Positions 48,001 through 60,570 of a stretch of DNA of 64,000 nt are shown piece by piece. The notes below the pieces were generated by a model that had not been told where the DNA came from, made no database searches, and saw only the letters and a program-made list of their open reading frames with translations. The DNA is taken from assembly GCF_002078875.1 (NCBI RefSeq), contig NC_034412.1, positions 78,606,041 to 78,670,040 on the forward strand, written 5' to 3'. The number at the start of each line of letters is the position of its first letter. Position 1 is the stretch's first letter. A program made the translations under genes and the position numbers. The stretch is from Numida meleagris. Its lineage: Eukaryota; Chordata; Aves; Galliformes; Numididae.

Positions 48001-50300
48001 AGGAGTTGACACTAGAAAGCAAGGAGAAGTGTTCTGCTTCACTTTACTTTTTCCAAGTTATTCATGTGAGAATAAAAACAATGAAGTAAGTAATAAAAGT
48101 GAGGATGGAAGTGAAAGGTATTTTTGTTTAGGATTTTTTTTCAATACATTTTCCAATTAAAATCTTCTGTGGCTTCCTACAGTACTAAAAAAAATTGATA
48201 GCCTATTTATGAAATCATAGAATCACTTTTTATCTGTTGTATCACAGGATGATATCAGAAATCTAATTCACACATAAGCCTGATCTTCACCTGTGAATCC
48301 TGACAGGAGGTTGCTTGGTCTGGATCTACTCTTTTCTTAGGATTCCAGGGCATCCATAATTATGCAATACAAATTCTGCCCCAAGTAATATAACCTCTGT
48401 GGGTATGTTGTTTCTGTTGTTTTTTCTAATAACCTTGTAAGTAAAAATTTTCCGCAATATGTCAGAACAACAAATCACAACCACTGCTATGACAAAAGGA
48501 AACAGTCTAACTCATTTGAATTATGAACACTTCAAGAAGTTTTTTCACTTGTTTAGTGAACTAAGTTTAGTTTAGTCACTAAATAAGTTTACTTATTTTA
48601 TAAAAGTCTTTTATTACTGAGGCATTGTGACTAATATGAATGTCAGGAAGATGACAAATGATTCAAAACCACAAATTTTCTCATTTGAAACAAAGGATTT
48701 TATTCCAAAACAAGTAAACGCTATTAAGCAGACGAACAACAACAACAAAAAATCTCAAAAGAAAGATTTACTTTTTAGACAAATCCTAGATATCCAGAAG
48801 AAAATTTCATTCACTTCAGATTGCAAGTCTGAAAGTATTTCCTGGTTCCAGACTCATTACATTCAGTAAAAGTATTTGCTTTAGCTACACAGACACTCTA
48901 AGTTAAACAAACAAACCAACAAAAACCTAACCACAATTTTAAAACTGACTTTGCAGAAAAAAACTTTGAGAAATTTTTACTTAGAAACAAAACTTTCATA
49001 ACCCAAACAATTCACACAAGCATGGATTATTACATAAGATTTCACACTTTGTCAGATTTTATTAATTAGACTTTATAAGCCATCTGTGCAATGTTATTTG
49101 CAAACATAAAATTAAGAAAAATAAACATCTTCACTTATACATTGGTTCATAGTTTGTCAAGGTTTTTTTTGTGCACATTTATAGTAGAAAAGAAGAGCAT
49201 TAAGATATTATAGCAGAATAAGGACACTGGAGTTATCAGGATCAAATAGTCAAACCATAGTTTTGAACTGGATGGACTGATACTTAATGTTGAAAAAAAT
49301 ATACTCAAAGGTTCTTGTTAATCTTTGCCTTAAGATTAACTCCATCTTCCCATTCCTTTTTGTTACTTTTTCTACAGGGTCTAAATCTTATGTAGTTTGG
49401 TTACATGTATTACAGCTGCACATCCCTGGTGCTTATAGATTGTCTATAAAAATAAAAGGAAAAGATTTGAAAAGTTGTATTCCAGATCTGGGAAGTCAGA
49501 AGAACCTTTGGTAAAATCTTCAAATTTTCCCTAACTTATCTGTCACAGAAATTCTACAATATATACATTTCTACAGTTGCAGCAATTATTTAATGTAGCT
49601 CTCATAAATCTTTCTGATGTGCACTTGTTTCTTTATACATGTTTTCTCTTTACAGATTTTAGGACCCCAAAATGTTATTGACCTTTGGCACTTATTTTAT
49701 TATAACTTATTCTATGACAGCTATTTTGAAGAGAGCAATAAAAACTACTGGAATTAAAACTTGAGATAGCAAATTACTGCAGGTATGCTAAAAATTTGTA
49801 AAATGCAACATAAATGATCTGAAGAGACAAAATACATTCATTTAAGTAATTTCTCCTTTGCCTTAAAGTAGTCCTCAGGCTATAATAAGATAACTCACTC
49901 ATTTTGCCTACATTTTAATTTCATTACCTACCAACACTCTGGGTTATAATAACAACTATTAAATTAAAGCTGTGTTAGTGGAGTGTCCCACTGGTCTGGC
50001 ATGTGAGGTTTCAGCTTCAGTAGATCCAACAGCTTGCTTTCTTGAAGCTTTTAGATCTTCCTCAGCATTGTTTTGTAATGTTGGATGTTCACCCAGGACA
50101 GCCTGCTCCACTCCCATGTATTTCCAATATTTCCTTCCAGCGTTAACAGTTCTACATTTCAGCTATCATTGTAATTTCATCAGTTAAAGATAATACGGAT
50201 CTGGGTAATCTTTTAGCTGCAATCCAAATTAGTGTAGCTTAATTTTAGAAGAATATTACTTCAGTACCGTAGGGCACTAGTGTGCTAAATCCTATATTGC
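48001..50300. other. Unique AT-rich non-coding DNA
   Basis: No gene or clear repeat. A single CATAGAATCA near 48215 resembles a CR1 octamer but has no supporting flank. Confidence 0.62.
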
Positions 50301-50421
50301 TGAGATCAGGCTGGAGTAGGCTGTGAGCACTCTGATCTAGCTGTAGATGTCCATGTTCATTGCAGAGGAGTTGGACTAGATGATCTTTAAGGGTCCCTTC
50401 CAATTCAAACAATTCTACAAT
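50301..50421 (+). mobile_element. CR1 3' end fragment
   Basis: Plus-strand CR1 terminal about 120 bp: TGAGATCAGGCTGGAGTAGG, GTTCATTGCAGAGGAGTTGG, ACTAGATGATCTTTAAGGGT, CCCTTCCAATTC. The octamer tail is decayed. Confidence 0.85.
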
Positions 50422-53400
50422 CTTATATCAGATCTCATATCAGAAAGGCTAAGTGTACAGAACTGGCTAAGTGGTAGCACAGATTGACTCTAAGCTGTGC
50501 AAATTCTTCAGCCACCTGGAAAGGTAGTAAATGATAGCTACAGAATGCACATTTATTTTCGTGTTTGAAGCCAGGTGCATCCCTCATGCTACTTTAATAT
50601 CCCAGATACTGAGCCAGCTTTTGCTGTTCGCTGCATGGCATTGTCCCCAGTCTGATTCAGTATGCTGCCAAAGCAGTGGATTTTTTCTACTGATATATTC
50701 CTCCTTTTTCAGAAGACATATTTACAATCAAGTGAGGGCTTAACTTTTCTTTTAATGCAAACTGGCAGTGTGAATGAAATAAAGTACAATGACTTCTCAG
50801 GTAAATCCATGATATACAGACTTTGTGAAAGAGCAGGCCAGAGGACACACCATAGGTGACTTTATTTGTATGAGGAATAAATGTTTATTCAATTAACTAA
50901 TGTTCCACTATTTATGTATACCATTTTTGATGAGAAAAGTGTTCTATACACATATTTGAGAAGAACTGGAATTACAAGCATGTAAATGACTGATTCAATT
51001 CCAAAGCTAAAGTGAAGAAGAAAAGCAGAATTTTTTGTTGTTGATGTTTTGTTTGAATACTTAAGCAAAAAATTCCAAGAAACTAAGGAACTAACTTCAG
51101 GATTTTCTCAGACATTTGATGAAACTGCATATTTCAAACAAGAATGCGGAGGACTGACCAACTGTTAGAATACTTCTTCAACTCTTCTAAGTACAGAATG
51201 GGAAACCTCTTCCCTTTCCTTTTTTTAAGGAATAAAAAGTTTTAAAAAAACAATTAAAATAGCAACAATCAGTGCTAGTGGGACCTAAATAATAGGTTTA
51301 GTAACAGCTCTTGCCAAATCTCTGACCACATTAACAGCCTTTTTTCAATTAAAGCACTCAAGTACAGTCTAAAAAAGCATCGAGTCTCAGTTTTTAAAAC
51401 ATTCTTGTAAATAAAATATGAAATTTGACAGAATCAATATGAAATATGAAATTCAACAGAAAAGCATCAAAAATATGTTTTTGCCAAGTAAATAATGACA
51501 TTCCATTATATTTTTTATGTTTCTGGTAACATAGTCTTTTTTAAAATTCTGTAAAAAATGTATTTATATTTGCAATATACTTTATAAAAGAGCAACATTT
51601 TCTTTGGTTTGCATATTGTCTCAGCTTCAGGTTGGAAATAGCCTTGACTATGAGCTTTAAAATTGCTCCAATTTTGGCTTCAGTACAGGATCATCGAAAC
51701 CACTGGAATTTCCTTATTTAGGTCATCTTTTGGAATAACTCTGATACTTGCCAAAATATTCAGAAATTCTTTTGAAAAGACCAAAGCTTTTCAAAGTTCT
51801 TTTAAAACAAAGTTAAAAACAACAACAACATCAATGAAACCAACACAAAAACAAAACCAAAAGCAAAATACATATACACTACTATTTTCTTAATTTCACA
51901 CTTTTCTGTAGCAGACCAGCAATTAAACACAAGGTTGCAATTCTGTGAATGCTACCAAATGGATTCCTTCTTTTAGGATGACTAGGATTATTCATGTTTC
52001 TTACTCTTAATATGCCTCGTATGTTATTTTAAAATGAAAATATGTATATTGTTTACCTTTACAAAGGAATAAAAGAAGAGAACAATTCTATTGTTTGCCT
52101 CTTCTTCAGAAACGCTGGATCTTCTTTTAGTGTTAAGTAAAATTAGGAAGTAGCTCTTGTGAGCTGTTGCATACAATTTAACTGGAGCAACTGTTGAATT
52201 CTAATCCACTGATTAAAAAATATAGATGGAGATAAATGAAGAAAATTTTCAATAAAATTTCCACCTCACATTTGTATAAAATTTTTTTAGGAATCATTCT
52301 CAAATGTTCACAGACCCCCCCCAAAACAAAGTTTTTAAGAATGAGCTTCAATTAAATAGCATTTAAATAAAGCAGTTTTAAAAGGTCTACTATAGCACTT
52401 AAAGCTCTCCTGAAAAATAGAAATGAAAGGGCCGCTTATTTCTTTTAAGGTTTGGTATCATAAAAGTTCTAAAAAGTCTAGAATCTTATATTCCTTAGCA
52501 GTGGAAATGTCTTCATAAAGAGAAAAAAAATGGCAATGTTAATTCATTGCAAAAAATGAGACAGAACTATATTGAAAAAGAAGTTTAAATTACGACTTTA
52601 CTAAACCTTAAAAATGCATCCTAGGATTATTTTTTCTCCTGATATGGGTTTCTGAAGTGTGTTTTTAATAGCAGATCATATTTCATTACTTTTTATTATA
52701 TATTAATTATTGTTTATTATCAATTATAAAGGATGGGATACTTTTTTTCTGAGTAGCTTCTATGCTCCTATATTTTGGATTTGTGATGAAATCAATGTTG
52801 ATAATGCATCAAAGAAATACCACATGATATTGTGTCCAGCACTAAAAGCTGGGGAAAAGGAAGAGGAAAGGGAGACCATTCAGAGTCATGGTACTTGTCT
52901 TCCCAAGTAACTGTGATGCATGATGAAGCCTTGCTTTCCTAGAAGTGGCAGAACACCTGCCTGACAATGGGAAACAGTGAATGAATTCCTTATTTTGCTT
53001 TATTTATTAAACTGTTCTTATCTCAACCGATGAGTTCTCTCACTTGTACTTATTCTCTTCCCCATCCTACTTGAAGGGAGTAAGCTAGAGGCTACGTGGA
53101 GCTCAGCTAACTTCTGGGGTTAAAATACAATATCAATTCTGATTAATATTATGATATTGTCTCTACGATACCAGAAGTAGCCGTAATGGGTTTATGTGAT
53201 AAAGTCCTAGTAGGAGGGCTTCAGGGCTGGCTCAATGAGAAGAGACCAGGTTCTGTCCTTATGTCTGATGAAGCCAGTTACAGATGGCACAAAAATGGAA
53301 CAACCATTGTCCAAAACTGAGTCCACCAGTGAAGCTGGTGGCAACTCCAAGATAATGTATTTTTTTGAAGGGCAAAAAATGCTGCACAGAAGATGTGAGA

Positions 53401-53459
53401 AATAGAAAAAATGCAAGGGAAACAACTTTGCAGACACCGAGGTCAGTGAAGAAGAGATG
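50422..53459. other. Unique AT-rich non-coding DNA
   Basis: No gene or dispersed repeat recognised. An AAC-type simple stretch lies near 51815-51870. Confidence 0.62.
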
Positions 53460-53830
53460 CTCCAGGCATCAAAGCAGAAGTTCTCCTAAAGCCTGTGGAG
53501 AGGACCATGCTGAAGCAGTTTGTCCTTCAGAGAGTACCATGCCAGAACAGATATCCAAACTGCAATCTAAAAAGGACTTCACACCACAGCAGGAGGATAA
53601 GGCTTGAAGGAAGCTTCAGCCAGTGGAGAGGAGACCTCTCTGGAGAAGGCTGTCTGTCAGAAGGTGTGGTCCATACTGGAAGGGTACATTCCTGAAGGAC
53701 TGCACCCCGTGGTAAGGACCCATGCTGAAACCATTCTTGGAGATCCACAGTAGTGCAGTTCATGAAGGAATGCATTCTGTGAGAAGAATCTTCAGCCAAA
53801 AAATTTTTCCAGCTTTGACCATGACTTGCC
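53460..53830 (+). repeat. Decayed interspersed repeat with about 45-bp internal periodicity, probably LTR/ERV-derived
   Basis: GC-richer segment with recurring units that start GAAGGACTGCACCCCGTGG (53694), GAAGGAATGCATTCTGTGAG (53764) and GAAGGCTGTCTGTCAGAAGG (53644), related to the repeat at 47725-48000. Opposed frames of 80 and 127 codons cross it and are not convincing genes. Ends and family are not determined. Confidence 0.45.
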
Positions 53831-53935
53831 TGGACTTGTCCATCTGTGTTCCTCAGCAAGATTTGAGGCAAAGATGCAGAAAAGAATAATCTCTTACGGC
53901 TCTCAGACATGTGGTCTGATTTTTGGGTGGTCTGT

Positions 53936-54018
53936 GGAGCCAGGAGTTAGATTAAATGATTCTTATGGGTCCCTTCCAACTCAGGAAATTCTGATTCCGT
54001 GATTCTATAATTCTGTGA
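53936..54018 (+). mobile_element. CR1 3' end fragment
   Basis: The last 80 bp of a plus-strand CR1: GGAGTTAGATTAAATGATTC, GGTCCCTTCCAACTC and four diverged octamers (ATTCTGATTCCGTGATTCTA and following). Confidence 0.9.
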
Positions 54019-56823
54019 CTGTGACAGGTAAAGCAGGCCCAAAAAGGAAATTGTGAGAATTACTTGATAGCTCTCCTAAACTCCAGGTGTAGGTCTGATG
54101 CTTGGACTGCATGGTTAAGGTAAGCATCTAGACAGCAACCGTGGACTTCTGGGATGGGGAATGAGGATGGAAATAGTTTTGTGTTTGTCAGAGATTAGAA
54201 GTGGCATAGAAATAGTGGTATCATTGACTGTTAAAGATTTGTGTTCTGAATTCAAAGGAGATTCGGGGGAAGAAGGCTAAGGATATGAAGCTGAACTAGA
54301 TGCCAGAGCGTGAGTATGGAGTAATGCACTGTATGGCAGTATAAGGTAATGGGTATTTCATGTTTATGTGTAGAGTGGCAGGAAATGGGGAGAGGCAGAG
54401 AGTCAGATAAAAGACTGTGGTTGTCCTCTGTTAGCAAAACGAAATTTAAAGTTTCCAAATATAGTGGTCAAAGACACTATGCTTTAACTCAAGTAATAAA
54501 GGTCTGTGTTTTAAACCTTCTAAAAAACTATGCAATAAACTGGTCAGTGGCAACTGCATGGAGGAGTGAGGCAAAATGAAAGCACATGGCTGATAATGGG
54601 GAAAATGAGACCATGATACAAAACAGGGATGAATCAAAGTCTTATTCCCTGACAACTGGGATAAAATATTTTCCAAAATCTTACTACGAACTTTGCATAA
54701 TAAAATATTACTTGCTGTACCTATTTCAGAACTGGAATAAATTATACTGTATGTAGTTAAGCATTCGATGTAAAATTGAAGATAATGAGAAGAGAGTGTT
54801 TCTAAAAGTATTTGGATAGCATTCGGAAACCCAGACCTCACACAATGTGTTCTGTCAGCTTTGTGCTACTGGTTTGGAAAGTGAGATAATTTAAATGTGT
54901 AGTATCCAGTAAGATTTTATCGCGTGGACAGCATAAGAGAAAACATAGAATGTCCCACAGCTTTGTAAACCAGCACACATCACAACCTGCCAACTGTTCA
55001 GAATATTTTTTGTTAGTTTAACACATATCTAAACTGTCTCAGGGCAAAAAATCTTTAAGCTAACAAACTATTTGGTATTAAGGTTGTGTGCTAGAAGAGG
55101 AACGTATAAAATGATTTTGCAGAATCAAAGAACTTTTTACAATTAATATCTGCAGTGTATCTAACGGTACTGTGGAATTTTAATTATGTAACTCAAACTT
55201 GTTTAGAATATTTGGGTTCTGCTGTTACAATTTTAAATAAGATTTTTCTTATCAATTAATAGATTTTCATCTTACACATAATTTCCTATTATTTACTGAA
55301 TCATCTGCTAAGATCTAACATTTCTTTAAAAGATCTGATGAAGTTTCTGTTATAAATGATGAGACAAATTCTGCAATGGCTTGTTAGCATTAGTCAAACT
55401 CTGCAAAGACTTTTTTTCAGAAAAGTGGTGTTTTTTTCAGACTTTCAGACTTTTTTGAGAAAATCTGGTGTTTTTTTTCTTCTTCAGAAAAAAATGTGCA
55501 TCTTGCAGGAAATAAATTTGCAAAATAAATCTAAAGAAGTGATGTTTTTCTAGGCTGTATACTCAAGTGGTTACTTGTGCAGTGGCATTAATACCCCCAA
55601 AGGATAATATTTATCCTTGGAAAATACATTTTCTTTTATTTTAGCAGTGATAAAATATAAAAATATAAAAATTCTCTTTTTATTTTGTAAACATGGAGAG
55701 GGAGGAGGGATAGGATAAGCTGTCTAATTTGACCCACATTTCAAGGCTTTAAAGCTTTTCTTATGCAGTTCTATTTTACATCCATATTCTTAAGAGAATG
55801 CAATGCATTTGCAAAGGAAGATGGAATACATCCAGGATTTACACAGCAACATTATCAAGAGAGCAGTAAATTGAAATAATACTCAGAGCGATCACAGCTT
55901 GAAAATGAAAATGTCTTTGGAGAACTATCTTACCATTTATGTCAGGAGGGTGGGATTTTTTTGTTTTCTTTGTTTGCTTGTTTGTTTTAGTATGTTCTGT
56001 CCAGTTCTGTACAGCCAATAAAAATCTCTCTGTTATAAGAACATTTTTTACTGGAAATTCTGTGGAACATGGATTTTATAATTGCTGGTTCAGTGAGCAA
56101 TTAATTTCTTCAATTTCTTTATAAAAACCTGGAAAATGAATTCAAGTTTTATGCAAATAAATGACCTTGAAGAAAGAAAAGATATCAAGCCAGAATTCTG
56201 AAGCCTCTTACGTTCAGTTGTAGATATATTTTCTAGGTATAAACAGATACTAAACTCCTACAAGGAGATGGTAAGATTATAGTGACAGGTAAAGTTTTTC
56301 TCTGACAGAATGTTTATTATTTTAGAATATGATTAGAAAATTAATAACCATGGTTTTCCACAAAAAACAATATCTTCATCAAAGTGAAACTGATTTTGTA
56401 TTCTAAGCTGGATTTTAAATGAAATGCATATTCTCTTCTAACTTTTTAATTTACTTTTTATTTAGAAAGGTATATCATTTTATAAAATATTAATTTACCC
56501 ATTAATTTTCCTATCTTTTTTTTCTCATTTTCTTTCAATATTTTTTCAAGGAATGGAAAACAAAAGAAACATCAATGATGTACAAGACTAGTTTGACCCC
56601 TTTGTTTTCTTCCTTATTCTTTATTTTTTTTCCTTCTGTTTAAAACTTTTCTTAACTGAAACAAAAATCCTCTCCCTAAGGAAAAAAAGAAAAGTTATTT
56701 CAGGATGTGATTTTGCAAGAAACTATATTGTTCATAAAGCCTTGAATTACCAGTTGATATTTTGAAGTCTGTATAGGACAGTATCAGACTAAAATTTGTG
56801 GATAAGTAGCCTTTGCCTACCAT
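54019..56823. other. Unique AT-rich non-coding DNA
   Basis: No supported gene. A 131-codon minus frame (54446-54841) has no domain. A degenerate tandem duplication lies at 55408-55487. Confidence 0.62.
55408..55487. repeat. Degenerate tandem duplication, about 38 bp
   Basis: Unit 1 (55408-55440, GACTTTTTTTCAGAAAAGTG then GTGTTTTTTTCAG) and unit 2 (55448-55487, GACTTTTTTGAGAAAATCTG then GTGTTTTTTTTCTTCTTCAG) share order and composition. Confidence 0.75.
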
Positions 56824-56975
56824 TACGGAATCACAGAATCAAAGAATCATAGAGTCTGGAAGGGACCTCTAGAGATAAATTACTTCCTGTGTTCCAGTTT
56901 GTTCCCACTGCCCTTAGTCCTGTTGCTGGGCAACGCTGAAAACAGCCTGGCCTCCTTCTCTTGAGAAGATTAATA
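56824..56975 (-). mobile_element. CR1 3' end fragment
   Basis: Minus-strand CR1 with octamer tail GGAATCACAGAATCAAAGAA, the block GAAGGGACCTCTAGAGA, then an internal deletion, then TGCCCTTAGTCCTGTTGCTG and AACAGCCTGGCCTCCTTCTC. Confidence 0.9.
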
Positions 56976-57617
56976 TCTTAAAGGTGAACATTATATCTTT
57001 ACGGTGAAGAAAAAAATAAAGTACTGTTGAATAGTAAATATTAACTAAAAGTGATCCTTTATGAAGTACTTCAGAAAGCAAGAGTTTTGCTAAAAAAACC
57101 CATCATTTTAGTTATAGACCCAAAAAGCAGAGTTTTGTGATTAGCTGTTAGGATTGATCAGTAAAGAAAAGAATTTGGAAATTATACAGGGCAGGAGATG
57201 CTTCAGTAAGAAAAGAGATGACTGCAAGAAGAATGAGAACAGGTTTTGAGAGCAGCGTAGTAGTATGGCCAATGAAATACAGAGAAGATAAACTGAACAC
57301 TGTTTCTCACAGGAGTCATCAGAACATCCAAACTTCAAACAGAAACAGAAATGAGAATTAGACTGAAGTGTTATATTTGCAGGGTGACTGCATTTCTCTA
57401 ATTAGTTACATCTTTATATGCTTTATTGGCAAGAAATAAAGTCTTTGACTATGTACGCTATTTTATCCATCTAGTTTATGTATGTTCTCTCTTCTTATGG
57501 GTTAAACACAAATCCAAATGTTTACAACTTCAAACTTCAGAAAGGGTGAACTGTAGTCTTCTGAAAGCAATACGGGGAATTTGTAGTAGAATCTAAAATA
57601 GATATCTTTCTCTCTTC

Positions 57618-57618
<1 letters not shown>

Positions 57619-57666
<48 letters not shown>
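57619..57666. repeat. Poly-T run, about 48 bases
   Basis: Uninterrupted T run, the longest homopolymer in the window. The length is likely to vary between individuals and assemblies. Confidence 0.95.
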
Positions 57667-57671
<5 letters not shown>

Positions 57672-57763
57672 CTGCCCAGGACACATAGAAAACATTCTCT
57701 AAATTCTGCAGTTTCTAACTGGATTTGAATATTTCTCAGATCATCATAGTGCAAATATAAAAC

Positions 57764-57836
57764 AAACTATTTACGGAAATAACGGTATAAATAAAGCAAA
57801 AAACTTATTTATGGAAATAACTGTATAAATAAAGCA
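57764..57836. repeat. 35-bp imperfect tandem duplication
   Basis: Copy 1 (57764-57798) and copy 2 (57801-57836) share TATTTA.GGAAATAAC.GTA then TAAATAAAGCA, with a few substitutions. Confidence 0.9.
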
Positions 57837-58223
57837 TCCATAATTATGTCTCAATAGGAAATATATCTGGAATGCTGTGAACGTGGCATATAGTACATGA
57901 GCTTTGCCTCACCATCTGACAAAAGTATATTCATCATAAATGCATAAACAGAAGAGTATTGTCCTCTAATTATCCTGAGTATTTTATGAATAATTTGTTT
58001 CGATACATGGAAGAAATAGTGAACAGTTTAAATCCTACTTTTATTCCCACTATCCTGACACTAAATCAAAATATCTGAGAATTAAAACATGTATTATGGA
58101 AGTGTCATTCTATTTTTAGGGCAATTTTACAAGATAGAGTTGATTGTATTGCTTTTCAACAGTCTTTGTGCTTAGTACTGTTGGAAGGATGGGAAATTGT
58201 TAGGTGAGTTCATTGCTAGAATT

Positions 58224-59477
58224 TCATAGAATCATAGAGTCATAGAATGGATTGAGTTGGAAGGGACCTCAAGGATCATCAAGCTCCCACCCCCCTGCTG
58301 CAGGCAGGGCTGCCAACCTTCATATCTTATACTAGACCAGGGTGCCCAGGGCCCCATCCAACCTGGCCTTGAACACCTGCAGGGATGGGGCATCCACAGC
58401 CTCTCTGGGCAGCCTGTTCTGGCACCTTACCACTCTCTCAGTAAAGAACTTCCCCCTGATATCCAGCCTAAATCTTCCCTCCTTTAACTTAAAACCATTT
58501 CCCCTTGTCCTGCCATTATCTACCCTTGTAAAGAGTTGACTCTCCTCCTGTTTGTAGGCTCCCTTTAGGTACTGAAAAGCTGCAATGAGGTCACCCCACA
58601 GCCCTCTCTTCTCCAGGCTGAACAAACCCAGCTCTCTCAGCCTGTCTTCATAGGGGAGGTGCTCCAGTCCTCTGATCATCTCTGTGGCCCTCCTCTGGAC
58701 CCTCTCTAACAGCTCCCTCTCTTTCTTGTATTAGTGGCCCCAAACCTGGATGCAGTACTCCAGATGGGGCCTCACGAGGGCGGAGTAGAGGGACAATCAC
58801 CTCCCTCTCCCTGCTGGCCACCTCTCTTCTAATGGAGCCCAGGCTACCATTTGCTTTCTGAGCTGCAAGAGCACACTGCTGGCTCGTGTTCAGTTTTTCA
58901 TCCAGCAGGACCCTGAGGTCCTTCTCCGCAGGGCTACTCTCAAGGATTGTTCCTCCCAGTCTGTATATATGTATATATGCCTGGGATTCCTCTGGCCCAA
59001 ATGCAAAACTTTGCACTTTGCTGTGTTGAACCTCATTAGATTCACCTGGGCCCACCTTTCAAGTCTGTTGAGGTCCCTCTGAATGGCATCCCTTCCTTCC
59101 ATTGTGTCAACTGCAACACTCAGGTTGGTGTCATCAGCAAACTTGCTGAGGGTGCACTCAATTCCATCACTGATGTCATTGATAGAGATGTTAAGGAGCA
59201 CCAGTCCCAAGACAGGCTCCTGGGGGACACCGCTTGTTACTGGCCTCCACCTGGACATAGAACCATTAATCACCAGCCTTTGTCTGCAGCCTTTCAACCA
59301 ATTCCTTATCCACCAGGTAGTTCCCCCATCAAATTCACATCTCCCCAATTTGGAGATAAGGATGTGGTGGGGGACCATGTCAAAAGCCTTGCACAAATCC
59401 AGGTAAATGACTTCAGTTGCCTTCCCTTTGTCCACCAACGCTGTCACTCCATCATAGAAGGCCACCAGATTGGTTAT
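58224..59477 (-). mobile_element. CR1 copy, about 1.25 kb, RT palm to 3' end
   Basis: Minus-strand CR1 with its 3' octamers at the left (TCATAGAATCATAGAGTCAT) and ORF2 running rightwards to the middle of RT. It is one of the longest CR1 pieces here. It is truncated at about 59477, only 40 bp from the truncated 5' end of an opposite CR1. Confidence 0.95.
58332..59465 (-). pseudogene. CR1 ORF2, RT palm to C-terminus, frameshifted
   Basis: Three overlapping minus frames together cover the reverse-transcriptase palm, thumb and C-terminal region. The upstream frame (58890-59465) has [20 protein letters not shown], which holds the first catalytic Asp region. It continues with TSGVPQ (GVPQG normally follows here) and [10 protein letters not shown], the FADD box with the paired catalytic Asp encoded at 59141-59130. 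It then reads [13 protein letters not shown] and LHLGQRNP. The middle frame (58648-59055) carries [20 protein letters not shown]. The downstream frame (58332-58679) has [18 protein letters not shown] and [19 protein letters not shown]. At least two frameshifts separate them. The endonuclease is absent, so it is inactive. In life this domain copies CR1 RNA into nicked target DNA in the nucleus. Confidence 0.92.
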
Positions 59478-59517
59478 TAGTTAACTGAATTTCAGTTGAT
59501 TGATTAAACTGTTCAAT
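59478..59517. other. 40-bp junction between opposed CR1 copies
   Basis: AT-rich spacer containing TTAACTGAATTTCAGTTGAT, part of which (TCAACTGAAAT-like) is weakly palindromic. The two CR1 copies meet here 5' end to 5' end. Confidence 0.7.
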
Positions 59518-60570
59518 GTATGAAGAACTGGCTAAAGAATCAAGTCCAGAGTGTGATGGTCAATGGCTCAGTGTCTGGATAGACATCAGTGGCGAGTGGT
59601 ATCTTCCAGGAGTCCGTGCAGAACTCTTTAATGTCTTCATCAATGACATTGACAGTGGGGTCAAGTGCACCCTCAGCAAGTTTGCTGATGACATCAACCT
59701 GTGGGGTGTGGACAGAACACCAGAGGGACGAGATGCCATCCAGAGGGACCTAGACAGCCTTGAGCAGTGGGCCCGGCAAACCTCATAAGGTTCAACAAAT
59801 CCAAGTGCAAGGTCTTGCACCTGGGTTGAGGCAACATCCACTAGCAATACAAGCTGGTGACTGAAAGGATTGAGCACAGCCCTGTCAAAAAGGGCCTGGG
59901 AGTACTGGCAGATGAAAAGATGAACATGAGCCAGCAATGTGCTCTCACATCCCAGAAAGCCAACCATATCCTGGGCTGTATCAAAAGCACGGCCAGAAGG
60001 TCGAGGGAGGTGATCCTGCCCCTCTGCTCTGCACTGGTGAGGCCTCATCTGGAGTACTGCATCCAGATGTGAAGTCCTCAGTACAGGAGAGACTTAGATC
60101 TGTTGAAGTATATCCCCAGGAGGGCCACAAAAATGTTCCAAAGGATAGAACACCTCTCCGATGAGGACAGGCTGAGAGATCTAGGACTGTTCTGCCTGGA
60201 CAATATAAGTCTCTGAGGTGACCTGATAGTGGCCTTTCAATATCTAAAGAGGAGTTACAGGAAAGAAGGGGACAGACTGTTTAGCAGGGTCTGTTGTGAT
60301 AGAAAAAGGGGAAATGGTTACAAGCTTAAAGAGGGTAGATTTAGGATAGATATAAGGAAAAAGTCTTTTACAGTGAGGGTGGTGAGGCACTGGAACAGGT
60401 TGCCCAGAGACATGGTGGATGCCCTGTCCCTAGAAACTTTCAAGATGAGGCTGGATTAGACTCTGGGAAAGCTGATGTAGTTGTGGATGTTGCTGTTCAT
60501 TACAGGGGAGCTGAACTAGATGACCTCTAAAGGTCCCTTCCAGCTCTAAGGGTTCTATGATTGTATGATA
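59518..60570 (+). mobile_element. CR1 copy, about 1.05 kb, RT palm to 3' end
   Basis: Plus-strand CR1 from the region before the FADD box (FADD encoded at 59681-59692) to the 3' tail (GGTCCCTTCCAGCTCTAAGG then TTCTATGATTGTATGAT). The coding part is broken into frames at 59516-59788, 59857-60072 and 60229-60459, with blocks [52 protein letters not shown] and HWNRLPRDMVDALSLETFKM. The segment between GVPQ and LFNVFIND is shortened. Confidence 0.95.

Larger units (their letters stand above)
56976..58223. other. Unique AT-rich DNA with T48 run and a tandem duplication
   Basis: No gene recognised. It contains the T run at 57619-57666 and a 35-bp duplication at 57764-57836. A frame of mostly lysine (57502-57684, minus) is produced by the T run and is not a gene. 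Confidence 0.65.

Noticed and set aside
48210..48260. CATAGAATCA followed by weak similarity to a CR1 end
   Set aside because: Only one octamer-like match and the following bases do not align to CR1.
54446..54841. 131-codon minus-strand frame
   Set aside because: No domain or conserved motif recognised; fits chance expectation over 64 kb.
57502..57684. Lysine-rich minus-strand frame
   Set aside because: Translation of the T48 homopolymer.
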